A stretch of DNA of 14,879 bases, taken from the NCBI GenBank assembly GCA_963582255.1, contig CAUZRD010000037.1, forward strand, positions 1 to 14,879, in the 5' to 3' direction. A program made the translations under genes and the position numbers. The stretch's first letter is position 1, and every line of letters starts with the position of its first letter. The notes beneath the pieces are model-generated. The model did not search any database and was not told where the DNA came from. It worked only from the letters and a program-made list of their open reading frames with translations. Source of the DNA: CAUZRD01 sp963582255 (GTDB lineage Bacteria > Pseudomonadota > Alphaproteobacteria > Rhizobiales > TMED25). Shown piece after piece: positions 1-7,014 of the stretch.

Positions 1-1134
1 CTATCAGTGAAAATTGCCGGTCAGATTCCGCGCGGTAGTGGCATTGGGACCTATGATCCCGATGATTATATGTCGCCAAAAGAACAGAGAAAAGTCGACG
101 AATTCATACCTTTCTCGATTGCGGCTACTGATCAGGCACTCAACGACGCTGACTGGCATCCTGAAGATAATGAGGATCAAATTCGGACGGGCGTTTTGTT
201 TGGTTCTGGTGTAGGGGGGTTGCAGGGAATCTCTCAGACAGCACTACTGATGGCTGAAAAAGGACCGCGCCGCGTTTCGCCTTTCTTTATTCCTGGCCGC
301 CTCATTAATCTAGCATCTGGCCAAATTTCCATCAGGCATCGACTGCGTGGACCCAACCATGCCGTGGTGACGGCCTGTTCAACTGGTGCGCATGCCATTG
401 GTGATGCCGCTCGCCTTGTATCTCTGGACGATGCTGATGTGATGGTTGCCGGTGGAACAGAGTCTCCGGTTTTTCCGTTGTCGATTGCGGGGTTCGCTGC
501 TTGCAGGGCGCTGACGACTAGCTATAACGATCGTCCAGACAGTGCCTCGCGACCGTTTGATGTTGATCGCGACGGTTTCGTGATGAGTGAAGGGGCGGGC
601 GCCGTCGTTCTTGAAGAGCTGGAGCATGCGCGTGCGCGCGGTGCAAATATCTATGCTGAAGTGATTGGCTATGGAATGTCGGGCGATGCACATCACATCA
701 CGGCGCCGGCAAGTAACGGTGATGGTGCTTATCGCGCCATGGGCGCAGCACTCAAACGGGCAAGGCTCCAGCCTACTGATATTGATTATATCAACGCACA
801 CGGCACATCCACGCCAATGGGCGATGAGATTGAATTGCGGGCTGTTGAAAGACTGTTTGGTGATGCCGTCTCTGGCCTTGCTATGTCGTCCACCAAATCC
901 TCCGTGGGCCATATGTTGGGTGCAGCTGGTGCGGTGGAAGCGATCTTTTCTGTTTTGGCAATCCGCGATAACGTAGCGCCACCTACTCTCAATCTAGTCG
1001 ATCCTTGTGTTGAAACAGAAATTGATCTTGTTCCATGCGTATCAAAAGAACGGCCGATCAGTCGTGTGTTGACCAATTCATTTGGGTTTGGAGGCACCAA
1101 TGCCTCGCTCGTTTTGTCGGAGTTAGCCATCTAG
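1..1134 (+). CDS. fabF: Beta-ketoacyl-ACP synthase II (FabF), 5' end cut by the window
   Basis: This enzyme condenses malonyl-ACP with a growing acyl-ACP in fatty acid elongation in the cytoplasm. The reading frame is open from base 1 (L-S-V-K-I-A-G-Q), so the GTG at 7 is probably an internal Val codon and roughly the first 45 residues lie outside the window. Counting from that codon as residue 1, the active-site Cys is at 124 in TACSTGAHA, the two His are at 265 (NAHGTSTP) and 302 (SSVGHMLGAAGA), and the conserved Lys is at 297. The C-terminal Gly-rich NSFGFGGTNASLVL motif is intact. Thiolase-fold Cys-His-His architecture with these motifs is diagnostic of KAS I/II. The KIAGQIPRG segment and the downstream mltG favour FabF over FabB. 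mltG follows after 31 bases, probably in the same transcript. Confidence 0.96.
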   Translation, partial: LSVKIAGQIPRGSGIGTYDPDDYMSPKEQRKVDEFIPFSIAATDQALNDADWHPEDNEDQIRTGVLFGSGVGGLQGISQTALLMAEKGPRRVSPFFIPGRLINLASGQISIRHRLRGPNHAVVTACSTGAHAIGDAARLVSLDDADVMVAGGTESPVFPLSIAGFAACRALTTSYNDRPDSASRPFDVDRDGFVMSEGAGAVVLEELEHARARGANIYAEVIGYGMSGDAHHITAPASNGDGAYRAMGAALKRARLQPTDIDYINAHGTSTPMGDEIELRAVERLFGDAVSGLAMSSTKSSVGHMLGAAGAVEAIFSVLAIRDNVAPPTLNLVDPCVETEIDLVPCVSKERPISRVLTNSFGFGGTNASLVLSELAI

Positions 1135-1165
1135 GGCAGGCGCCCATGCACCGGATGAGCCGTTC

Positions 1166-2347
1166 ATGATAAGCTCTGATAATTCACTCCCTGAAGACGA
1201 TAGTCGTCTGCCCGCGAACAAGCCCATACGTCGTCCCACCAGCCCTGCAGAGGCTCTTGAGCCCAAGTTGGCTCCAGGACCTATGGCAAAACAAACTGAA
1301 TCACTCAGAAGGATGCCCTCGATGAAGCGAAGGGGAGGCGGTGGCTTCGCTAAATTTATTTATTCCTTTTTTTCGCTTTTTTTAATCGTTGGCATCGTTG
1401 GTGCAGTGGTGTTTTTATTCGCGATGCGTAGTTTTGAGGCTCCCGGACCGTTGCAGCGGGTGGTGACTATCGACATCCGTCCTAACACCGGTCTTGCCGA
1501 TATTGCAGAACAGCTGGCGGATGAGAATATTATTGAAGATCATTATGTGTTCATTGGCGGGATAATGTTGAACAAGGTGGATGGTAAACTGAAAGCCGGC
1601 GAATACTCCATCCCTCCTCGAGCTAGTATGCACGAAATTATGGAGATTTTGGTTGAAGGTAAGGCATTGCTCCACACGATCACCGTACCCGAAGGTTGGA
1701 CGAGCTACGCTGTCGCAAAGAAGGTCAATGAGGATGCAATCCTGAATGGCACCCAGGTTTCTGTCCCACCAGAAGGCGTGCTATTACCCGAAACCTACTC
1801 ATTTCCCAGATCAATGACGAAGGCTAAGGTGATAGCGCAAATGCGCGATGCTCACACCCGGCTGCTTGATGAGTTGTGGGCTAAGCGAAATGCCAATTTA
1901 CCATTCACCACTAAGAATGAAGCCGTTATTCTAGCATCGATTGTCGAAAAAGAAACTGGCAAGGCTGAGGAGAGACCAATGGTGGCCGGTGTGTTCATCA
2001 ACCGGTTGCGTCGGGGTATGCGGCTTCAATCTGATTCAACTATCATCTATGGGATAACTAAAGGGCGGGGGCCGCTTGATAGGTCTATATTGCAGAGCGA
2101 CATTGATCTATCCACCAATTACAATACTTATCAGATTGATGGCTTGCCACCGACGCCAATTGCGAATCCAGGCGCGGCCGCTTTGGAAGCGACCCTCAAT
2201 CCGTTAGAATCAGATTTCCTCTATTTTGTTGCGGACGGCACCGGCGGACATGTATTTGCAATCTCTCATGCAGAACATATGCGTAATGTAGCTCTATGGC
2301 GGCGGATTGAGAGCGGTCGCGTTATCAAACGCAAAGCGCTCGAATAG
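1166..2347 (+). CDS. mltG: Endolytic murein transglycosylase MltG (YceG family)
   Basis: MltG is an inner-membrane lytic transglycosylase that cleaves nascent glycan strands and ends their elongation. At 393 residues it is longer than the roughly 340 of E. coli because of an N-terminal cytoplasmic tail of about 60 residues. This tail contains SPAEALEP, a motif I associate with rhizobial members, and ends in a basic MKRRGGGG stretch. One membrane segment spans about residues 64-87. A LysM-like part follows, then the YceG domain. The catalytic Glu is E261 in ASIVEKETG, followed by the family stretch FINRLRRGMRLQSDST and later LPPTPIANPG. The ATG at 1166 is the only reasonable start: the ATGs at 1146 and 1155 are in another frame, which hits a stop at once. 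The ribosome-binding site is weak. It lies 31 bases behind fabF. Confidence 0.95.
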   Translation: MISSDNSLPEDDSRLPANKPIRRPTSPAEALEPKLAPGPMAKQTESLRRMPSMKRRGGGGFAKFIYSFFSLFLIVGIVGAVVFLFAMRSFEAPGPLQRVVTIDIRPNTGLADIAEQLADENIIEDHYVFIGGIMLNKVDGKLKAGEYSIPPRASMHEIMEILVEGKALLHTITVPEGWTSYAVAKKVNEDAILNGTQVSVPPEGVLLPETYSFPRSMTKAKVIAQMRDAHTRLLDELWAKRNANLPFTTKNEAVILASIVEKETGKAEERPMVAGVFINRLRRGMRLQSDSTIIYGITKGRGPLDRSILQSDIDLSTNYNTYQIDGLPPTPIANPGAAALEATLNPLESDFLYFVADGTGGHVFAISHAEHMRNVALWRRIESGRVIKRKALE

Positions 2348-2507
2348 ATCGAGGTTTAGGAGAATAATTTGGTTGTAATTAAAACCGAGACCGAGGAATT
2401 GGCTATCCCCAGTCAGTAGCGAGCATACGCCTTGCTGCAATTATGCTGACCCGCTAGGTTTCCTCGCATGGTGGAAGTTCCTTTCGCTGTTCAAATGTGA
2501 CATTAGC
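2348..2507. other. mltG-yicC spacer
   Basis: These 160 bases are the longest gap within the plus-strand run. They contain a TAGGAG at 2357-2362 set 6 bases before a TTG that opens a 16-codon frame (2369-2419). They also contain a 6-bp inverted repeat, AGCATA at 2422-2427 with TATGCT at 2442-2447, which has no T-run behind it. I see no convincing promoter or terminator, so yicC may be read through from mltG or have its own unrecognised promoter. Confidence 0.4.
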
Positions 2508-3395
2508 ATGAGCTTAAAAAGCATGACCGGCTTTGCTGCGGCGAGTGGAGAAGTTGGTAAAATTAGTTGGCACTGGGACTTACGCAGCTTGAACGGACGC
2601 GGGCTGGATATGCGTCTGCGATTGCCTCCCGGCTATGAAACCATAGAAGTCGCGGTGAGGGAATTGGTATCGCAGGCGATAACTCGCGGCAGTTGCCAGA
2701 TTAATCTTCAGATTCGTCGCATAGGATCAGCATCAAAACTGCGAATTAATGAAGATGCTTTGGCACAGGCTTTGGCACTGATTGCCCATGTTTCTGCATC
2801 TGCAGAAGTGGCGCCGCCGCGGGCTGATGGTATATTATCACTAAAAGGGGTGTTGGAGGTCGTCGAACAGGAACGAACTTCATTAGACATCGAACGAGAC
2901 AACACCGAAATTTTGGATGGTTTGAAGCAGGCGTTGGAATGCCTGAACGCGATGCGGGTATCCGAAGGTAATGAGTTAAAAAAAGTGCTCAGTGCAGAGC
3001 TTGATAATATCTGTCGGCTAGTCTCATCAATCAATGAATTGCCAAGCCGCACTCGTGAAGCTCAACTTGAGCGATTGCGTGGACAATTAAAGCGCGTTCT
3101 TGATACCGGAATTGGTCTATCATCCGAACGTCTAGAACAGGAGGCCGCGTTGCTAGCTAACAAAGCTGACATTCGTGAGGAAACCGAACGGCTGAATGCC
3201 CATGTGGAAGCGGCCCGTGGGTTGATTGTATTAGATGAAGCGATTGGCCGGCGACTCGATTTTCTTTCGCAGGAATTTAACCGTGAGGCCAATACAGTCT
3301 GCTCCAAGTCGAGTGATATTGAAACGACTCAGTATGGCTTGGAATTGAAAGCTGTCATAGAGCAATTCCGAGAGCAGGTTCAAAACGTTGAATAA
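2508..3395 (+). CDS. yicC: YicC-family endoribonuclease
   Basis: Members of this family are single-strand endoribonucleases; the E. coli protein has been linked to small-RNA turnover, and the alphaproteobacterial role is less clear. The protein has the usual 295-residue length. It begins with the hallmark MSLKSMTGFAAASGE, followed by the WHWDLRSLNGRGLDMRLRLP stretch of the YicC N-terminal domain. It ends with the DUF1732 domain, including KADIREETERLNAH, RRLDFLSQEFNREANT and CSKSSDIETT. The middle (about residues 130-200) is helical and rich in charged residues. The ATG at 2508 gives the conserved N-terminus. The stop codon lies within or just before the start of gmk, so the two are very likely co-transcribed and translationally coupled. 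All family landmarks are present. Confidence 0.95.
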   Translation: MSLKSMTGFAAASGEVGKISWHWDLRSLNGRGLDMRLRLPPGYETIEVAVRELVSQAITRGSCQINLQIRRIGSASKLRINEDALAQALALIAHVSASAEVAPPRADGILSLKGVLEVVEQERTSLDIERDNTEILDGLKQALECLNAMRVSEGNELKKVLSAELDNICRLVSSINELPSRTREAQLERLRGQLKRVLDTGIGLSSERLEQEAALLANKADIREETERLNAHVEAARGLIVLDEAIGRRLDFLSQEFNREANTVCSKSSDIETTQYGLELKAVIEQFREQVQNVE

Positions 3396-3411
3396 CCGAA
3401 GTGAAATCGGG

Positions 3412-4068
3412 ATGGCTGAACGGCGTGGTGTGCTTTTGATTGTGTCATCGCCGTCAGGTGCTGGAAAAACGTCTCTAACGCGCAAGCTTATTGAGGTCGA
3501 AGAGTGCATCGATCTGTCTATTTCGCTCACGACCAGGCTGCAGCGCTCTAGCGAAATAGAAGGTGTTCACTATCATTTTGTGACTAAAGATGAGTTTGAA
3601 CGTCGGCGCGACAAAGATACTCTGCTCGAATGGGCAAATGTCTTTGGTAATTTCTACGGCACTCCGCGTTTTCCTGTTCTAGCCGCAATCGAGACAGGCC
3701 GTGATGTTCTATTCGATATTGATTGGCAGGGAGCCCGCCAGATTCGTAAAAACGCAGCTTCAGATGTTGTTAGTGTTTTTATTCTTCCCCCCTCGGCTAA
3801 TGAGCTGATGAGTCGACTTTCGAGGCGAGGCCAGGATAGTCTGGCGGTAATACAGAAGCGCCTTAGCGGAGCTCTAGATGAAGTCAACCATTGGCACGAA
3901 TATGATCATGTCATCGTTAATGATGATTTTGATTTTGCGTTCGATCAGCTGCGTTCAATCTTAGCATCTGAGCGCCAAAAGACATCGCGCAATGTGGGAA
4001 TAAAACAATTCGTGGCTGAACTTCGAGCTGATATTGCTAGTAGACTGAAAAATCAGCCTGATAAATAA
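3412..4068 (+). CDS. gmk: Guanylate kinase
   Basis: Gmk phosphorylates GMP (and dGMP) to GDP with ATP in the cytoplasm, supplying GTP and, through Ndk, which is also in this window, dGTP. The P-loop SPSGAGKTS sits at residues 13-21. The GMP-binding part includes TTRLQRSSEIEGVHYHFV and YGTPR. The lid and core motifs DIDWQGARQI and SVFILPPS follow, and the C-terminal EYDHVIVNDDFD is typical. I chose the ATG at 3412 (218 residues), which starts directly before the conserved RRG-hydrophobic strand. A TTG at 3388 in the same frame would add eight residues (MNNRSEIG) and overlap the yicC stop by 8 bases; rhizobial homologues often have a similar short extension, so it cannot be excluded. It converges with ksgA, leaving 11 bases between the stops. 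Confidence 0.96.
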   Translation: MAERRGVLLIVSSPSGAGKTSLTRKLIEVEECIDLSISLTTRLQRSSEIEGVHYHFVTKDEFERRRDKDTLLEWANVFGNFYGTPRFPVLAAIETGRDVLFDIDWQGARQIRKNAASDVVSVFILPPSANELMSRLSRRGQDSLAVIQKRLSGALDEVNHWHEYDHVIVNDDFDFAFDQLRSILASERQKTSRNVGIKQFVAELRADIASRLKNQPDK

Positions 4069-4075
4069 AAGAATC

Positions 4076-4096
4076 AAGATCAAGAAAAATGATCTT
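4076..4096. terminator. Weak hairpin between convergent gmk and ksgA
   Basis: AAGATCA (4076-4082) and TGATCTT (4090-4096) form a perfect 7-bp inverted repeat around a 7-base A-rich loop, and the sequence then becomes T-rich on the plus strand. It begins just after the gmk stop and overlaps the last codons of ksgA, so it could act on both convergent transcripts. The stem is AT-rich and therefore weak. The assignment as terminator is inference. Confidence 0.3.
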
Positions 4097-4922
4097 CATA
4101 AATTTTTGCAAGGCACTTGAACTTATCCACTGACACTTGCTCGGCACGCCAAGTGGGATCAATGTCTGCAGCATTCAGTAACGCCGCAATATCGCAGTCA
4201 AGTGTCTTAAGGCTGGAGCGAAGCATTTTTCTCCGTTGTCCGAAGGCTGCTGCAGTGATTTTCTCGAGTGTTTTTATTCTCGGATCATCATCAGATTGCG
4301 TGCATGGGACAATTTCTACAACTGCAGATGTGACCTTTGGCGGAGGTGTGAATGCGCGCGGATCAACAGTAAATAGGATGCAACATTTTGCGCGAAACTG
4401 GCAGATTACTGACAGTCGGCCGTAGGCGCGTGAACCAGGGGGCGCTACGATTCGGTTGGCAACTTCGCGCTGAAACATGAGTACCGCGCGTTCCCACCAG
4501 GGTAGCCAAGGCTCGCAAGAAAGCCAGCCGGTCAAAAGCGGAGTCGCAACATTATAGGGAAGATTTGCCGCAATGCGTGCAGGTGCATGCACTAGGCTTT
4601 GATGGTTGACCTTGAGTGCATCGCCAGAAACGATATCAAACCTCCCGGGATAGGCATATTTTATCTGCTCTAGGATTGGTAGAAACCGGATATCTTTTTC
4701 AACCGCTACGATCCGCTGCGCACCCTCAAGTAAAAGTGCTCGGCTGAGTCCGCCAGGACCTGGCCCAATTTCAAGAATGTCACCTGCATCGCTTGGTGAT
4801 ATTGCTCGCGCGATGCGCCGTGTTAGGTTAATGTCGAGAAGAAAATTTTGTCCAAGAGAGCGCTTGGCAAACAGATCATGCGCTCGCAATATATCGGAGA
4901 GAGGTGGAAGTAGGTTAGACAA
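4080..4922 (-). CDS. rsmA: 16S rRNA (adenine(1518)-N6/adenine(1519)-N6) dimethyltransferase RsmA (KsgA)
   Basis: RsmA dimethylates two adjacent adenines in the 3' hairpin of 16S rRNA late in small-subunit assembly, using S-adenosylmethionine. The 280-residue protein shows the N-terminal RSLGQNFLLD signature at residues 21-30. The SAM-binding motif LEIGPGPGGLS is at 50-60, the acidic VAVEKD loop is at 72-77, and the target-adenine motif NLPYN is at 120-124. The C-terminal FTPPPKVTSAVVEI stretch and the small helical domain (AAAFGQRRKMLRSSLK) complete the family pattern. It is the last gene of the minus-strand lptD-surA-pdxA-ksgA run and overlaps the end of pdxA by 8 bases, which suggests translational coupling. 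Confidence 0.97.
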   Translation of the reverse strand: MSNLLPPLSDILRAHDLFAKRSLGQNFLLDINLTRRIARAISPSDAGDILEIGPGPGGLSRALLLEGAQRIVAVEKDIRFLPILEQIKYAYPGRFDIVSGDALKVNHQSLVHAPARIAANLPYNVATPLLTGWLSCEPWLPWWERAVLMFQREVANRIVAPPGSRAYGRLSVICQFRAKCCILFTVDPRAFTPPPKVTSAVVEIVPCTQSDDDPRIKTLEKITAAAFGQRRKMLRSSLKTLDCDIAALLNAADIDPTWRAEQVSVDKFKCLAKIYEDHFS

Positions 4923-5964
4923 ATCCGTAATCTACTTTGCTTGAACGTGTGCTTTGTTGAGTTGCCAAGGTCAACGCAGAGACTAAGCTTGTTTCATATG
5001 CCTTTCCAGTGCCAGCCAAACTAAATGCCGTTCCGTGATCCGGTGATGTGCGCAAAAAAGGTAACCCGAGCGTGACATTCACCGCACTGTCGAATGCAAG
5101 CGTTTTGACCGGAATTAGCGCTTGATCATGATACATGCAGATAGCGATGTCATAGGTATCTCGGGCACTGTCATGAAACATTGTATCGGCAGAAACTGGG
5201 CCCTCAGCGCGAAAGCCTTGTGCCTTTAACTCTTCTACTGCCGGGCGAATGATGTCACGTTCTTCAAATCCCATCATCCCATCTTCGCCAGCATGTGGAT
5301 TTAGTCCGGCAAATAAAAGCCTTGGGTTGTCAATTCCAAAATATAATTTAAGGCCAAGAACGGTTATGCGCGAAATATTTAAAATGAGTTCTTTGCTCAG
5401 TTTTGAAGGTACATCCTTCAGGGCAATATGGGTGGTGATGGGAACAACTTTTAGGGCCGGTGCGGCGAGCATCATCACTGGTAGTGGTGTTAAATTTCCG
5501 GTGCGAGAAAGCTCAGCCAGAAACTCTGTGTGTCCGGGATGCGCGAATCCTTCCCGTGCCAAAACACTTTTAGCGATGGGGTTGGTAACGACCGCACAGG
5601 TTTCCAATCTTAGCGTCAAGGCAACGGCAACCTCAATTGCTTCAATGACACTGGATGTGGTCATTCTGCTTGGGATGCCAGGGGTCACCTTTGGACATGG
5701 AATTGATAGGACCGGTAAGGCTTGATCAAAATATTCTGGCGCTTCGCTCGCTGTAGTGATCTCAGCTAAGGGAACTTTTAGGTTCAGAAGCTTAGCTCGC
5801 GCTGACAGTACGCTTAGATCGCCTAGAACCATAAACGGATCAAGTCCGTATTCCTTGCGTTTTAGCCAAGCTTTAAGTGTAATATCCGGACCGATTCCAG
5901 CCGGCTCTCCGATAGTTAGGGCCGCTGGTTTCTTAACCGTTCCTGCGATGAGGTTCCCATTCAT
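4915..5964 (-). CDS. pdxA: 4-hydroxythreonine-4-phosphate dehydrogenase
   Basis: PdxA oxidises 4-phosphohydroxy-L-threonine with NAD(P)+ to the unstable amino ketone that PdxJ uses to make pyridoxine 5'-phosphate (DXP-dependent vitamin B6 route). The 349-residue length fits the family. Visible motifs in order are the N-terminal TIGEPAGIGPD, VTNPIAKSVL, HPGHTEFLAEL, TTHIALKDVP, GLNPHAGEDG and CMYHDQALIPVK, then LPFLRTSPDHGTAF. The three His of the divalent-metal site at the dimer interface correspond to those in TTH, NPHAGE and YHDQ. Its ATG overlaps the surA stop in an ATGA arrangement (5961-5964), and its end overlaps ksgA by 8 bases. All catalytic motifs are intact. Confidence 0.96.
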   Translation of the reverse strand: MNGNLIAGTVKKPAALTIGEPAGIGPDITLKAWLKRKEYGLDPFMVLGDLSVLSARAKLLNLKVPLAEITTASEAPEYFDQALPVLSIPCPKVTPGIPSRMTTSSVIEAIEVAVALTLRLETCAVVTNPIAKSVLAREGFAHPGHTEFLAELSRTGNLTPLPVMMLAAPALKVVPITTHIALKDVPSKLSKELILNISRITVLGLKLYFGIDNPRLLFAGLNPHAGEDGMMGFEERDIIRPAVEELKAQGFRAEGPVSADTMFHDSARDTYDIAICMYHDQALIPVKTLAFDSAVNVTLGLPFLRTSPDHGTAFSLAGTGKAYETSLVSALTLATQQSTRSSKVDYGFV

Positions 5965-6917
5965 CGGTAATCTACGACTGCATCTTGGCGCAAATCGCGA
6001 ATATGCCTAGATGCAAGCATCCCAAGCTCTTGATTGAGCAACTTGTGTTTGGCAACTTTTTTCCTATCACCATCCTCCCGTCTCTTACAAATGGCAAAGA
6101 GTTCAATACCATTAGATGCAAAATTCGCAGGGATTATTTCTCCTTCCTTAGCCTGAAGGACTAGTGACTTAGTGGGTTCAGGCAGACTATCTGCCTTGAT
6201 GTTTACCATGTCTTCGACTTTGATATTGGAATAGCCCTTGAGCGAAATTTTGTTACGTTTGCAATTAATAAAACTGGTACGTATACGCTCAGCTTCTTGC
6301 ATGAGTTGCATGATTTTCCCATCGCCTACGCCATCGGGAACCTCCAGAAAAATACGCTGAAGATCAATGATCTCAGCGATGTCACCACTGCTGTGGGCCT
6401 TGAGATCCTGAGCTGTTTTGTTGATGTCGGTTTCTGAAATTGAAAGTTGATTTCGGTACGTTTTTGCAATGACTTTTGACCAGAGCATGTGCGCGCGGAT
6501 TTGGTTTTTGAATGTGGCAATGCCTACTCCGCTGCTCGATAGGTATTGGTTGAACTGATTAAAGGTACGCTTGAGCGGTCTCAGTCTTCTGTCTATTGTG
6601 TTGCGCACTTCGGGCACAGTAATGCTCACCCCAACGCGCTTAGCTTCTGAGATCATCAGTGTTTCTTCCACTAGCTCGTTCAACGATTGTTTGTGCAATG
6701 CGTCCTTGGAAATTTTAAGGCCGGTGATCTGATGAAATTTTTTCCGTTGAGATACATCCCATTCCGAAATTGGAATATCATTGACCGTCGCGGCAATCGT
6801 GAATGACTGGGTGAAGGCTTCCATTGGAAAAAATACGAAGAAAACCAAGAACGTGCCAGCGATGCATGTGCGGTATGAATAAAATCTCTGCTGCATTTTT
6901 GAACGGGCGTTTGTCAC
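5961..6917 (-). CDS. surA: SurA-like periplasmic chaperone, SurA N-terminal domain
   Basis: SurA-type proteins escort unfolded outer-membrane proteins, LptD among them, across the periplasm. This 318-residue member begins with a signal peptide (basic NARSKMQQRFYSYR, then the core CIAGTFLVFFVFF, cleavage probably near residues 36-38). A SurA_N helical domain follows, recognisable in VNDIPISEWDVSQRKKFHQITG and LNELVEETLMISEAKRVGV. Behind it is one parvulin-like segment (about residues 185-285) ending GEIIPANFASNGIELFAICKRR. E. coli SurA is about 430 residues with two parvulin domains. The shorter form and absence of a clear parvulin active-site signature fit the alphaproteobacterial type, so isomerase activity is doubtful. 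The start is a GTG at 6917; the ATG at 6896 would also leave a signal peptide. The position between lptD and pdxA supports the name. Confidence 0.88.
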   Translation of the reverse strand: MTNARSKMQQRFYSYRTCIAGTFLVFFVFFPMEAFTQSFTIAATVNDIPISEWDVSQRKKFHQITGLKISKDALHKQSLNELVEETLMISEAKRVGVSITVPEVRNTIDRRLRPLKRTFNQFNQYLSSSGVGIATFKNQIRAHMLWSKVIAKTYRNQLSISETDINKTAQDLKAHSSGDIAEIIDLQRIFLEVPDGVGDGKIMQLMQEAERIRTSFINCKRNKISLKGYSNIKVEDMVNIKADSLPEPTKSLVLQAKEGEIIPANFASNGIELFAICKRREDGDRKKVAKHKLLNQELGMLASRHIRDLRQDAVVDYR

Positions 6918-6962
6918 GTGAGAACGATGCCTGTGTTATTTTCGATGTATTGAATTAGTGCT

Positions 6963-6993
6963 CCAGGTTATCCGATCAAGCGCGATAAACTGG
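6963..6993 (-). repeat. Inverted repeat in the lptD-surA spacer
   Basis: CCAGGTTATC (6963-6972) and GATAAACTGG (6984-6993) match as a 10-bp inverted repeat with one mismatch around an 11-base loop. It lies in the 97-base spacer between the lptD stop and the surA start. No T-run follows on the minus strand, so it is not a classic intrinsic terminator. A role in partial termination, mRNA end protection or processing that sets the lptD to surA ratio is inference. Confidence 0.45.
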
Positions 6994-7014
6994 ACCTAGA
7001 ACAATCCGTTGTTA

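Noticed and set aside
379..912. 177-residue minus-strand frame inside fabF
   Set aside because: A shadow of the conserved fabF coding sequence; no independent start signal or homology.
2369..2419. 16-codon TTG frame (MVVIKTETEELAIPSQ) with TAGGAG upstream, after mltG
   Set aside because: Too short to judge, rare start codon, no recognisable similarity; likely chance.
2422..2447. AGCATA/TATGCT inverted repeat in the mltG-yicC gap as a terminator
   Set aside because: Short AT-rich stem, 14-base loop and no T-run; yicC is probably read through.
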